Part shown: piece after piece, positions 37,637 to 48,946 of the stretch
Layout of the letters: each line of letters opens with the position of its first letter
How positions within the stretch are numbered: position 1 is the stretch's first letter
Source of the DNA: Protonemura montana
Lineage: Eukaryota; Arthropoda; Insecta; Plecoptera; Nemouridae
Assembly (NCBI GenBank): GCA_947568835.1
Contig: OX387612.1
Location: forward strand, 11,658,001-11,722,000
DNA: 64,000 nt
Direction of reading: 5' to 3'
Program-made: the position numbers and the translations under genes
The notes under the pieces: generated by a model
Told to the model about the DNA's origin: nothing
Database searches by the model: none
The model's input: the letters and a program-made list of their open reading frames with translations, nothing else

Positions 37637-38284
37637 TTGTTTTAACATTCTCTACTGGTTTCTTCGTTATTTTCCTTGCGTTTAAGTCACAATTTAGCCC
37701 TGCTTTGATTCCCTAAACGAGAGTCTTTCACGCCAAAATACATGTGGTGCATTTGACATGTGCATGGACTGTAAGCATTTTATTCCAAACAACTGGATGG
37801 TAAACCATTGAGAAGCTTAGGATCGTTTAGTTACAGAGAGATTATCTTAAACCTAGCAAAAACCTATGTTTGAAATTCTAACAAAGCACACAGACCTAAA
37901 ATATTTAGAAACAATTTCAGTTGCTCATTCTTGGTGCTATCTCTTGGTGCTAGCAATGGATAATGCTTTATAAAAACGCATTGACAGCACGTATCCAAAA
38001 CCCAAATCTATGTTCTTATTCGTTTGAATTTTTTTAAGAAAGCAACCATAAACCCCGACCAGCCACGATTTGGCCACTTAAATCCAACAAGGCACAAATT
38101 GTCGAGCTCGACCGAGCAAATTGGCCGCTCGCTTATCTTATTGACGTCATAGCTATTAGGTTAAAACCGTCATCGGGCGAAGCCGAGACCTTGTTCGACG
38201 CGCTACCTGAGACAATCGACTTACGTAGCCGAAGACAACGAGGTCTGATTCCTGTCCGAAGACAAAAATACCAAATTATTCACG
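37637..38284 (+). other. Upstream region and probable 5' UTR of the secreted-protein gene
   Basis: No other gene is seen. From about 38120 to the ATG at 38285 the sequence becomes GC-richer than the flanks, as in a 5' UTR or promoter. No convincing TATA box or initiator could be fixed by eye. Confidence 0.35.
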
Positions 38285-38315
38285 ATGGGAAATCTGTTGT
38301 TTTACCTTTACCTTG
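38285..38315 (+). CDS. Exon 1 of the secreted-protein gene
   Basis: Thirty-one bases from ATG encode MGNLLFYLYL and the first base of the Gly codon, then a near-perfect donor GGTAAGT. The exon is too short to stand out as an ORF. It is supported by joining in phase with exon 2 to complete the signal peptide. Confidence 0.75.
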
Positions 38316-41300
38316 GTAAGTACCTGAATGTACCTGATTTTACTCGCTTGGTATTAATAAATTATATTGATTTAAGACTTGTGCGAATCTGATTTGAGTG
38401 GGCGGGTTGACATTCTAGCTGGTGGACTTCACCATTGCTCTTATGGGTTAATGTTGCAAGCCAGCTGTGTGGTCGGCCATTCTAACTGGTGGACTTCACC
38501 ATTGCTCTTATGGGTTAATGTTGCAAGCCAGCTGTGTGGTCGGCCATTCTAACTGGTGGACTTCACCATTGCTCTTATGGGTTAATGTTGCAAGCCAGCT
38601 GTGTGGTCGGCCATTCTAACTGGTGGACTTCACCATTGCTCTTATGGGTTAATGTTGCAAGACAGCTGTGTGGTCGGCCATTCTAACTGGTGGACTTCAC
38701 CATTGCTCTTATGGGTTAATGTTGCAAGCCAGCTGTGTGGTCGGTCATTCTAACTGGTGGACTTCACCATTGCTCTGATGGGTTAATGTTGCAAGCCAGC
38801 TGTGTGGTCGACCATTCTAACTGGTTGACTTCACCATTGCTCTTATGGGTTAATGTTGCAATCCAGCTGTGTGGTCGGCCATTCTAACTGGTGGACTTCA
38901 CCATTGCTCTTATGGGTTAATGTTGCAAGACAGCTGTGTGGTCGGCCATTCTAACTGCTGGACTTCACCATTGCTCTTATGGGTTAATGTTGCAATCCAG
39001 CTGTGTGGTCGGCCATTCTAACTGGTGGACTTCACCATTGCTCTTATGGGTTAATGTTGCAAGACAGCTGTGTGGTCGACCATTCTAACTGGTGGACTTC
39101 ACCATTGCTCTTATGGGTTAATGTTGCAAGACAGCTGTGTGGTCGGCCATTCTAACTGGTGGACTTCATCATTGCTCTTATGGGTTAATGTTGCAAGACA
39201 GCTGTGTGGTCGGTCATTCTAACTGGTGGACTTCACCATTGCTCTTATGGGTTAATGTTGCAAGACAGCTGTGTGGTCGGCCATTCTAACTGGTGGACTT
39301 CACCATTGCTCTCATGGGTTAATGTTGCAAGACAGCTGTGTGGTCGGCCATTCTAACTGGTGGACTTCACCATTGCTCTTATGGGTTAATGTTGCAAGCC
39401 AGCTGTGTGGTCGGCCATTCTAACTGGTGGACTTCACCATTGCTCTTATGGGTTAATTTTGCTAGACAGCTGTGTGGCCATGAATAAAATTGGGCCAATT
39501 GAAGTAAAAATGAACTAAACTTGCAGGGCTGTCGATTTACTGCGTCCGTGCCGCCCCTCTTAACCCTGAGGACATTCGACCGAAATGCGCAGTATGGCAT
39601 CCTGAAATCGACGAGCAGTTTGACACACCCCCGTTACCTTTAACCGCTAACGAGCTGTTTGACAGACCTCCGTTTCCTATAACCGCTAACGAGCTGTTTG
39701 ACATTGGACCTCCTATGAGTGACCTTCAAATCACCTTGACCAATCTTTGGGATACTCTGTCTAAAGCATTTTGGAAAGTAACTCGATCAAAGGAATTTGA
39801 TGATTTTTTGAACACAGAGATGAAACCTGTTGATTTTGCTAAGAACTTTGTTGACATGGTGTTGAATGTACTAACGGATTTTGGGGAAAATCCATCTTTT
39901 TTCGGAAAAATTCCGTTTGTTTATGGAAAGAATAATTTGGACTTTGGAATGCATAATTTGGACATTGGAAAGAAATATTTGAAAGGAATTGGGAAAAGCT
40001 TGTTACGCTCAATAACGGATCGACTGGACTCTGGAAAGAGTCTAGAAGATTTTGGTATTGGAAAAAATATTTTAGATTTTGAAAATAAACCATTGGACTT
40101 TGGTAAAAATTCATTTGATTTCAGCAAGATAACGGACTTGCAAAATAAACTATCGAAATTTGCAAAAAATCCGTTTGATTTGTCAAAAAATTTACAACAA
40201 ATAGAAAATAACGATGCTGACTTCAGTAAAACCTTCGCGAACTTGGGACAAGATCTGTCAGATTTTGCTAAAAATCCATTTGACTTGAAAATAGACCCAC
40301 TGCAACTTGAAAAAAATGCATTGGATAATGGAAAAAAAGTACTGGACATTTTGAAAAACTTGTCAAAGTCTACGAACAACATTGGCGCTAGTGAGATCTG
40401 GAGCAAGCTCATCGGTAGGTTTTAAAAAGACTGGGCCGGCCAATCTCATCCTAATCCACACACCTCATTAATAACGTGTATTTTTTCTTGTTTTTTTGTG
40501 CTGCGATATTAGTGCAAGGTTTAGGACCCCTTTTTTGTGCTGCCGATTCACGTATTGCGTTTCAAAGTTTGATAGTTATTTGTCTCAAGTTAAACTTAAT
40601 TAAGTTGTTCTACAATTAGCATTCAAATCCCAGTTATATGAGTAGATATGAGTAGATATGAGTAGATATGAGTAGATATGAGTAGATATGAGTAGATATG
40701 AGTAGATATGAGTAGATATGAGTAGATATGAGTAGATATGAGTAGATATGTGTAGATATGAGTAGATATGAGTAGATATGAGTAGATATGAGTAGATATG
40801 AGTAGATATGAGTAGATATGAGTAGATATGAGTAGATATGAGTAGATATGAGTAGATATGAGTAGATATGAGTAGATATGAGTAGATATGAGTAGATATG
40901 AGTAGATATGAGTAGATATGAGTAGATATGAGTAGATATGAGTAGATATGAGTAGATATGTGTAGATATGAGTAGATATGAGTAGATATGAGTAGATATG
41001 TGTAGATATGAGTAGATATGAGTAGATATGAGTAGATATGAGTAGATATGTGTAGATATGAGTAGATATGAGTAGATATGAGTAGATATGAGTAGATATG
41101 AGTAGATATGAGTAGATATGAGTAGATATGAGTAGATATGAGTAGATATGAGTAGATATGAGTAGATATGAGTAGATATGAGTAGATATGAGTAGATATG
41201 AGTAGATATGAGTAGATATGAGTAGATATGAGTAGATATGAGTAGATATGAGTAGATATGAGTAGATATGAGTAGATATGAGTAGATATGAGTAGATATG

Positions 41301-41512
41301 AGTAGATATGAGTAGATATGAGTAGATATGAGTAGATATGAGTAGATATGAGTAGATATGAGTAGATATGAGTAGATATGAGTAGATATGAGTAGATATG
41401 AGTAGATATGAGTAGATATGAGTAGATATGAGTCTAAAAACCATAACAGTTTACCTAAATTTCAGATGAAGAGAATTTATCAGAGAAAGAAATTGTAGAT
41501 GCTAACACATAA
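38285..41512 (+). CDS. Secreted repetitive protein, three exons, unknown family
   Basis: Exons 38285-38315, 39527-40414 and 41466-41512 give one 321-residue ORF with phases 1 and 1 matching throughout. The donors are GGTAAGT and GGTAGGT, and the acceptors are AACTTGCAG and AAATTTCAG. The N-terminus (MGNLLFYLYLGLSIYCVRA) is a good signal peptide that is split by intron 1, with cleavage likely after Ala19. Residues 45-69 hold a duplicated segment (PPLPLTANELFD, PPFPITANELFD). From about residue 110 to 295 a degenerate repeat around DFxKNPFDLxKN gives a Lys-, Asn- and Asp-rich amphipathic region. The mature chain has one Cys. There is no transmembrane segment or recognised domain, so the function is unknown. 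Intron 1 is filled by the 67 bp array and intron 2 by the 10 bp array. Confidence 0.8.
38408..39478 (+). repeat. 67 bp array filling intron 1, about 16 units
   Basis: Same satellite and orientation as at 12.3-15.5 kb. It begins about 90 bp after the donor and ends about 48 bp before the acceptor, leaving little other intronic sequence. Its units are on average closer to one subtype (caagcc, tcggcc). Confidence 0.96.
39527..40414 (+). CDS. Exon 2 of the secreted-protein gene
   Basis: An 888 bp internal exon encoding most of the mature protein. The open frame runs upstream of the first Met (39715) to the acceptor CTTGCAG, showing that the true start is in exon 1. The strong donor GGTAGGT lies only three codons before an in-frame TAA (40423-40425), as expected if the stop is intronic. 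Using that stop instead would give a 309-residue form. Confidence 0.82.
40637..41433. repeat. 10 bp tandem array filling intron 2, about 79 copies
   Basis: Unit AGTAGATATG, almost invariant. The only variant is AGTAGATATG changed to TGTAGATATG, at four positions near 40751, 40961, 41001 and 41051. The 10 bp period is close to one helical turn. Extreme homogeneity implies recent expansion. Confidence 0.98.
41466..41512 (+). CDS. Terminal exon of the secreted-protein gene
   Basis: Acceptor AAATTTCAG is followed by a short ORF giving DEENLSEKEIVDANT and TAA when joined in phase to exon 2. The acidic, coding-like composition and exact phase support it. Confidence 0.68.
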
Positions 41513-41525
41513 ATGGTGAACCAAA

Positions 41526-41586
41526 AAAAATATACATAAATATACATAAATATACATAAATATACATAAATATACATAAATATACA
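41526..41586. repeat. 10 bp microsatellite in the 3' UTR
   Basis: Six or so copies of AAATATACAT just after the terminal stop codon, probably transcribed in the 3' UTR. Confidence 0.9.
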
Positions 41587-41594
41587 AGAGAGAT

Positions 41595-41600
41595 AATAAA
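41595..41600 (+). promoter_or_regulatory. Possible polyadenylation signal
   Basis: AATAAA about 83 bp after the TAA of the secreted-protein gene is the first canonical signal downstream. A chance match in AT-rich DNA is possible. Confidence 0.45.
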
Positions 41601-41900
41601 TAAGATTGTTAAAGAATAGTTGAGGGTAGCCACATTTTCTGACCTCTTATATCCCAGATTGTGAAACTTAAATACGGAAATTAATGACAAATATATCAAT
41701 TCGAATAACGAATTCAAGTTGTATTAACGTCGCCCTAGTTTCAAGGATTGTGATGTTGGTGCAGACTTCTGTTAATAAAACCTGTCTAAACTGGAAAATG
41801 TATGTTTGTTGTTGTTGAATGAGTTGATAGACTCGTTGAGTTGAAAATTAATACAGATTACCTTTGCCCCAAAAGTAATTACAATTTTTGTTTAACTTAC

Positions 41901-42022
41901 CTGTAAATCTGTTGTGGTATGTAACGGACTTGCTCTGGTGGGATTGACTTGTGGTACTTACCACAAAATTCACTCACGGCTCTGAACCACTTCACCAAAC
42001 CATACCTGTAAAGTTGTATAAC
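41901..42022 (-). CDS. Internal exon of an unrecognised minus-strand gene
   Basis: On the minus strand an acceptor (ACATATTTTTACAG) and a strong donor (ACAG|GTAAGT) bracket 122 bp encoding VIQLYRYGLVKWFRAVSEFC then GKYHKSIPPEQVRYIPQQIY. The composition is strongly protein-like, with Trp, Cys, Tyr and few low-complexity residues. An alternative acceptor at 42006 would trim 17 bases. The exon ends in phase 2. Flanking exons were not located. The next one would overlap the secreted-protein gene or lie beyond it. Family unknown. Confidence 0.55.
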
Positions 42023-42244
42023 CTGTAAAAATATGTAAATTTCAAAAATAAAAACCACCAAGATGTGAAGTAAAGAAATGGAAAGAAAAGACAAAGGTGT
42101 GATAATGTAGTCCAGAGGCTTAAAATACATAAAAACTAGAAAATTACTTTTCCACTGTTTTGTACTTTTTTGTTTTCCACTTTTTGCTGTGATTTTGCAA
42201 CTCAGAAAGTTCTATTACCAAAGTTTAGCCCGAATTTAGGAACA

Positions 42245-42710
42245 CGCGCAAGACTATCACCGTTGAGTGTAGGTTATAGGTAGAGTTTCAACGTCAATGT
42301 TACAGTCTCTGCGTGAAAGATGGCCGCCAAATGACTACCTTACCGACAAAAATACTGAGTACCGGAACATCACGTTAAGTGGAGCCACTGTCGTATGAAA
42401 TTTAATTTTATATATTTATCGTAGGTTAACTCGCTTATGAATATCGTTTCGTGTTTATCAATCGTTGAGGTTAACATTGATGGAGATTTTTTGAGCATGA
42501 AAAGTCTCAAAAGCGAGTTAACCTACGAGAAATATCGAAATTAAAATTCATACGACAGTGGCTCCACCTAACGTGATGTTCCGGTACTCTGCATTTTTGT
42601 CGGTAAGGTAGTCATTTGGTGGCCATCTTTCACGCAGAGACTGTAACATTGACGTTGTTTCTCTACCTAAAACCTACACTCAACGCTATCACTGTAAAGA
42701 CGTCATCACG
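42245..42710. mobile_element. Foldback (long inverted repeat) element
   Basis: Arms of about 200 bp face each other. The left arm has TCTGCGTGAAAGATGGCCGC and CCGGAACATCACGTTAAGTG; the right arm has their reverse complements (GGTGGCCATCTTTCACGCAG, CACCTAACGTGATGTTCCGG). They are separated by a short loop near 42440-42500. It can form a near-perfect hairpin. No ORF. It is probably a MITE or foldback transposon. Confidence 0.85.
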
Positions 42711-42887
42711 CAAACGGCAAAAACATTTTTCAATCTCAAAGTCACTTGCAATTGTTGGCTAGGCTTACTAGTTTCGATTTTAAGATTAAGAAAATTAAAT
42801 TCAAAGTCCAATCACAAGAGGAAAATCCGAAAACTGCGGCCATTTTGCAACACTTTCAAAAAAAGAAAAAAACCATTTCTTCATAAT

Positions 42888-43350
42888 TTTTTTTTGCCAT
42901 GACAACCCTTGATTCACCCACCCATTACTATTACATTGTGATGAACTGTCCGATGCCGGGCACGGGTTACTTGTTTTAGATTGCCATGACAACCCTTGTT
43001 TCACCCACCCATTACTATTACATTGTGATGAACTCTCCGATGCCGGGCACGGGTTACTTGTTTTAGATTGCCATGACAACCCTTGTTTCACCCACCCATT
43101 ACTATTACATTGTGATGAACTGCCCGATGCTGGGCACGGGTTACTTGTTTTAGATTGCCATGACAACCCTTGTTTCACCCACCCATTACTATTACATTGT
43201 GATGAACTGCCCGATGCTGGGCACGGGTTACTTGTTTTAGATTGCCATGACAACCCTTGTTTCACCCACACATTACTATTACATTGTGATGAACTGCCCG
43301 ATGCCGGGCACGGGTTACTTGTTTAAGATTGCCATGACAACCCTACTACT
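42888..43350. repeat. 87 bp tandem array, about 5 copies
   Basis: Units of 87 bp with landmarks TTGCCATGACAACCCTTGTT and GATGCCGGGCACGGGTTACT. The period is a multiple of three and stop-poor on the minus strand, which creates a spurious repeat ORF (GWVKQGLSWQSKTSNPCPAS). Confidence 0.93.
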
Positions 43351-44055
43351 TGCTCCCAATTTACTTTTGGGAAACCGATGGCGACGGCAAAATGTTTTTT
43401 TTTCAGAGTTTCCCAAACAAATTTCCCGCAGAATAATTTTGTAAGTATTTAATTAGTGACTCAGCAACAAGTTAAAATAAAGTCAGGCAAACAGATTTGC
43501 TTTGATGTTGATTTTCACGGTCCGTATGAAACCACTTAACAATCACCACGAGAACATTCGGAACTTGAATCGATTAATCTCACAGTTGGTTCATTTCGTT
43601 GTTTATATTTTCAGTAGTTGAAAACGTATGCAATTTGAAAACATTAAAACAAATCGAGCCTGCGTTTGTTCAGAGTTGAAGCAAGCAAAATAACCATTGC
43701 AGAGATTCATCTGCTTCACCTACCAACTTGTGGCCGAGGCTAAGCAACCAGCGCTAGGTAATTTTAGAAAATTGGACAGCTAAGTTACGTTCAGTCTTAG
43801 CCAATCAAAACTAAGTTTACACTAATATCAGGTGAAGTGAGAAACAATTTGTAACCGTACACGGTTCAGTCGAAGCTCCTGGCAATAAATCTAATTTGTG
43901 GCTCGTTTGTGAATTTTGTGCTGAGGCAACAAAGTTCACGTGTTCATCATGCTCGGATGCAAGGTGGAGTTCTACTGCGATCAATCTCTGTTTTGTTAAC
44001 TTTTAAAAACACTTTTTCACTTTGAGCTGAAATAATACTTCCCTATTTTAACAAA
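43351..44055. other. Unique spacer, nothing recognised
   Basis: No supported gene. TTGCTTTGATGTTGATTTTC with following CACGGTCC near 43500 resembles 7470-7495, so a diverged dispersed repeat may be shared by the two sites. Confidence 0.45.
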
Positions 44056-45530
44056 TCGTCGATAAATTGCGCAGATATTCCATCCTTATGAGGCAAAGAC
44101 TAGCACAGATCAAGCTTGCACAGATATTCCATCCTTATGAGGCAAAGACTACCACAGATAAAGCTTGCACAGATATTCCATCCTTATGAGGCAAAGACTA
44201 GCACAGATAAAGCTTGCACAGATATTCCATCCTTAAGAGGCAAAGACTACCATAGATAAAGCTTGCACAGATATTCCATCCTTATGAGGCAAAGACTATC
44301 ACAGATAAAGCTTGCACAGATATTCCATCCTTATGAGGCAAAGACTAGCACAGATAAAGCTTGCACAGATATTCCATCCTTATGAGGCAAAGACTAGCAC
44401 AGATAAAGCTTGCACAGATATTCCATCCTTATGAGGCAAAGACTAGCACAGATAAAGCTTGCACAGATATTCCATCCTTATGAGGCAAAGACTAGCACAT
44501 ATAAAGCTTGCACAGATATTCCATCCTTATGAGGCAAAGACTAGCACAGATCAAGCTTGCACAGATATTCCATCCTTATGAGGCAAAGACTACCACAGAT
44601 AAAGCTTGCACAGATATTCCATCTTTATGAGGCAAAGACTAGCACAGATAAAGCTTGCACAGATATTCCATCCTTATGAGGCAAAGACTACCACAGATAA
44701 AGCTTGCACAGATATTCCATACTTATGAGGCAAAGACTAGCACAGATAAAGCTTATACTGATATTCCATCCTTATGAGGCAAAGACTAACACAGATAAAG
44801 CTTGCACAGATATTCCATCCTTATGAGGCAAAGACTACCACAGATAAAGCTTACACTGATATTCCATCCTTATGAGGCAAAGACTAACACAGATAAAGCT
44901 TGCACAGATATTACATCCTTATGAGGCAAAGACTAGCACAGATAAAGCTTGCACAGATATTCCATCCTTATGAGGCAAAGACTATCACAGATAAAGCTTG
45001 CCCAGATATTCCATCCTTATGAGGTAAAGACTACCACAGATAAAGCTTGCACAGATATTCTATCCTTATGAGGCAAAGACTAACACAGATAAAGCTTGTA
45101 CAGATATTCCATCCTTATGAGGCAAAGACTGACACAGATAAAGCTTGTACAGATATTCCATCCTTATGAGGCAAAGACTAGCACAGATAAAGCTTGCACA
45201 GATATTACATCCTTATGAGGCAAAGACTAGCACAGATAAAGCTTGCACAGATATTCCATCCTTATGAGGCAAAGACTATCACAGATAAAGCTTGCCCAGA
45301 TATTCCATCCTTATGAGGTAAAGACTACCACAGATAAAGCTTGCACAGATATTCTATCCTTATGAGGCAAAGACTAACACAGATAAAGCTTGTACAGATA
45401 TTCCATCCTTATGAGGCAAAGACTGACACAGATAAAGCTTGTACAGATATTCCATCCTTATGAGGCAAAGACTAGCACAGATAAAGCCTGCACAGATATT
45501 CCATCCTTATGAGGCAAAGACTGACACTAG
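44056..45530. repeat. 49 bp tandem array, about 30 copies
   Basis: Units of 49 bp with landmarks CAGATATTCCATCCTTATGA and GGCAAAGACTAGCACAGATA. A block of about six units near 44930-45180 recurs at 45180-45430 with the same private variants (GATATTACATCC, TTGCCCAGAT, GAGGTAAAG), showing recent segmental duplication inside the array. Confidence 0.97.
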
Positions 45531-46260
45531 TATGTGAGGTAACCTGTCTATTGACTGCATTTGTTCTTGCTGCTGCCATGAGAGCGGTAATGTCTGTTGT
45601 GATGGGTGACAGACTAATTAGTCAACAACGTCATCGTCGACGTTTTGCAAATAGCTGTGACATGCCCGTTATGACAGCTGTCAAAACTCAACTCAAAGTT
45701 GAATTATTTTTGTGACTAACTTTCTGGTGGGATCTTTCTATGCGATTGTTCACCTCACACCAACATCTGGTTCTTCTCAGCTAAGTACTCTTCAGATATA
45801 TACTCCCCTGGGAGTGAATGCGTTGGCGTCAGCATTTCGAGATTCATCAGGGAACGCAATTAACGTTTTCCCTAATCCGCACAAAATTAATTAAGGTCCA
45901 TTCATGATTCATCGTTCGAAGTTTGATGTATTTTGACGCCGCTCTGGTTCATCTCGTCCTCGTCATCAACATGTCAGGCTTTCACTTACTGGGTACCTAA
46001 TGATTCAAACAGGAAGCGGATCTGTCTTCGAGTTACAGCGTCTTGTATCTTTTGGATAATTGCTCGATAGGTATATACCCGACGAAAAGTGCAGGAAGAT
46101 ATGATCTTGATTTGTAAATTATTATCAACTGGACCTGAAGATTTCGCTCCACTCAAAAAAACAAATTCATTTTTGAATATTTTTTGATCTGGTACCAATT
46201 TTAGCATCAAATCATACAAAAATGGCTCTCAAAACCTCAAAAAAATAAAAAAATTTTAAT
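45531..46260. other. Unassigned sequence with possible exons
   Basis: Plus-strand frames 45535-45715 and 45712-45894 look moderately protein-like (VGSFYAIVHLTPTSGSSQ) but lack clear splice borders. On the minus strand, a frame ending FLFESLGTP at about 45999 meets a good donor CA|GTAAGT. Neither could be joined to anything, so no gene is called. Confidence 0.3.
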
Positions 46261-46284
46261 TTTATTAATAACACTATAAAACTT

Positions 46285-46385
46285 TATACCATAACACTTT
46301 ATAACCGTCTCAAAAATTGATGCCCAAAATGTCCCCGTTTGGGCATACATTTTTGAGACGGTTTTAGTGTTCATAATAATAAAAT
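46285..46385. mobile_element. Hairpin derivative of the tRNA-like foldback family
   Basis: CGTCTCAAAAATTGATGCCC at the left is mirrored by GGGCATACATTTTTGAGACG at the right, with only a few bases between and no tRNA-like sequence. The arms continue into AACACTTTATAA and TTTTAGTGTTCATAATAATA. Confidence 0.8.
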
Positions 46386-46424
46386 ACCCAGCGTATTGCA
46401 AGCGTTTTCAATTTAAATTATTTA

Positions 46425-47312
46425 TTTATTTATTTGTGGTGTTAAACGACGCACTGTTTTGACATCTGGTCATGCGGCACTGGTCTAATGGCGTCGGTGA
46501 ATGAGTGGATGATGATGATCCTTACCTAGTCTAGAAAAGAGGAGGGGAAACCCGGTGCCGGCACGTAGCCTACTCCTGTCGCAGAGCACCAATGGGAACA
46601 CCGGCTTAACGTCCCTTCCAAAGGACGGTACAACGCGAACAACAGGATTCCTCCACAAATCAATGCTGTCGAGAGGTTGATAAGCAAGGCGAGTGAAGTT
46701 GCTGTACTAACTTTCATCCCTCCAACCTCTCTCCCGAACAGAACTGGTCATGTGTATGATGGTCACCCATCCAATACCTGACCCAGCGTAGTGTTGCTTA
46801 ACTAACTTTCATCCCTCCAACCTCTCTCCCGAACAGAACTGGTCATGTGTATGATGGTCACCCATCCAATACCTGACCCAGCGTAGTGTTGCTTAACTTT
46901 CATCCCTGCAACCTCTCTCCCGAACAGAACTGGTCATGTGTATGATGGTCACCCATCCTATACCTGACCCAGCGCAGTGTTGTTAACTTTCATCCCTCCA
47001 ACCTCTCTCCCGAACAGAACTGGTCATGTGTATGATGGTCACCCATCCTATACCTGACCCAGCGCAGTGTTGCTTAACTTTCATCCCTCCAACCTCTCTC
47101 CCAAACAGAACTGGTCATGTGTATGATGATCATCCATCCAATACCTGACCCAGCGCAGTGTTGCTTAACTTTCATCCCTCCAACCTCTCTCCCGAACAGA
47201 ACTGGTCATGTGTATGATGGTCACCCATCCAATACCTGACCCAGCACAGTGTTGCTTAACTTCGGTGATCTAACCTTAACCAATGTTTCCAACACGCTAA
47301 GCCGTTCGGTTT
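46425..47312 (-). mobile_element. 5S-rRNA-derived SINE, about 6 units
   Basis: Complete copy: 3' end ATTTATTTGTGGTGTTAAACGA (plus reading), conserved tail with minor changes (TCCCTTCCAAAGGACGG), about six 91 bp units and the head ending CACGCTAAGCCGTTCGG. One unit has a small insertion (CTTAACTAACTTTC near 46800). Confidence 0.85.
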
Positions 47313-47770
47313 CAATTTAAATAAGATTTCATCTAAAATTCAAACGCATTTTTGTTAAATGACAGTTAAAGAAGCTTTGGCACTTTGATTTGTTTGTACG
47401 ATTCAAATCGCTTTCGAAAGTTTGCAAGGTTTGCAATGTTTGCAATGTTTGCAAAGCTAGAAGCAAACATGACAGTTAATGCTTAGCAAAGTAAAGTTTC
47501 TAAGATACAAGTCGCTGAGGGGATGGTGAGAGCACCGATCGCTTTCTCAAGCGATGAAATGAGAGACAGCATTAAAGTGCGCAGCGCCCCAAGCGGTTTC
47601 TGTTGATTTGTTTGGTGTTGTATTCACACAACTTTAGCGAGTTTTGTGAGGAAGGTGCACAGTCGGTTTATCCTGACTGGAAACCAGGAGCATAACTCAT
47701 CACTGCAACTTTGTAGACCCCTTGAAAAGAATATCAAATTATTTTTTGTATTTTAACAAACAAAAAGCAA
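47313..47770. other. Spacer, nothing recognised
   Basis: AT-rich apart from a GC-richer stretch near 47570-47600. No gene or element recognised. Confidence 0.45.
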
Positions 47771-48510
47771 CTATCTTCTCAGGAATTGGATGCCCAAAGG
47801 GGGTATAAAACCTCGATCTTCACCTGTCGTGGGTGTTGCTCTAACCAATTGAGCTACTTGGACCCCGATCTCCACCCGTCGCGGATGTTGCTCTAACCAA
47901 TTGAGCTACTTGGACCCCGATCTCCACCCGTCGCGGATGTTGCTCTAACCAATTGAGCTACTTGGACCCCGATCTCCACCTGTCGCGGGTGTTGCTCTAA
48001 CCAATTGAGCTACTTGGACCCCGATCTCCACCTGTCGCGGGTGTTGATCTAACCAATTGAGCTACTTGGACCCCGATCTCCACCTGTCGCGGATGTTGCT
48101 CTAACCAATTCAGCTACTTGGACCCCGATTTCCAACTGTCGCGGGTGTTGCTCTTACCAATTGAGCTACTTGGACTCCGATCTCCACCTGTCACGGGTGT
48201 TGCTCTAACCAATTGAGCTACTTGGACCCCGATCTCCACCTGTCGCGGGTATTGCTCTAACCAATTGAGCTACTTAAACACTGCCTTTTGAGACGATTTT
48301 AGTGTATTTGATGAGAATGACAGATCTCCAAGGAGTAGAACCATGAGGCTGTGAATACTCACAGTCACTCTGATTCTAGTGACGCTATATCACGTCACAA
48401 CCTGTCAAACTCGAATAACTCCAACTTGACGTTGGATGCGTTTTATTGAGATGAAATCTTATTTAAATGGCATCAATTTTTAAGACGGTTATTGTGTTTA
48501 TAGTAAGAAA
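47771..48510 (-). mobile_element. tRNA-like foldback SINE with about 9 units
   Basis: The 52 bp array runs about 47820-48290. It is followed by the shared right segment GATTTTAGTGTATTTGATGA, GACAGATCTCCAAGGAGTAG and then GGCATCAATTTTTAAGACGG near 48480. The left boundary is degraded (CTCAGGAATTGGATGCCCAA). Confidence 0.78.
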
Positions 48511-48946
48511 ATAACTTAAAATTGTTCTAATTGTTGGAAAATCAGAGGCTGGTAGCAGCCAATATAGCAATAAGTCCAAGAATACAGAAACCCACTTACC
48601 AAACTTTGACTCATGGGATCTTCAACATGTGAACCTGTTAACCCTAATTGAAGTCTAACACTAACTAGTTTTTACTCCAGAGAATCTGTAACCCAGCATC
48701 GAAGTCTGGAAATATGATCGCCTATACGCGATTATACAATAGCACTATGCAGCTTTAGCAACGCTATACGAGAACTGGTCGGCTATACGATCTAATTACT
48801 CCCATTTCAAGTTTCAAAACTAGTTAGTCGAGTAATTAACTACGGAGACCTAATTGTTTGTGGTCAAGATAACGTTACATGTGTAGAGTATATTTTGTAG
48901 GGAAATAATTTTCACAAGGCCTACCTTTGAAATGGGCTGGTCGATT
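48511..48946. other. Spacer, nothing recognised
   Basis: Unique sequence without supported gene or element. Confidence 0.45.

Noticed and set aside
40623-41444. 273-codon minus-strand ORF over the 10 bp array
   Set aside because: Pure translation of a 10 bp satellite (ISTHIYSYLL repeats) inside an intron. No coding signal.
42801-43271. 156-codon ORF of GWVKQGLSWQSKTSNPCPAS repeats
   Set aside because: Product of the 87 bp (29-codon) array. No start context, splice sites or recognised domain.
45509-45894. Two consecutive plus-strand ORFs (68 and 60 codons) as a gene
   Set aside because: Composition is moderately protein-like, but the first starts inside the 49 bp array, the frames differ, and no splice sites join them. 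Left unassigned.
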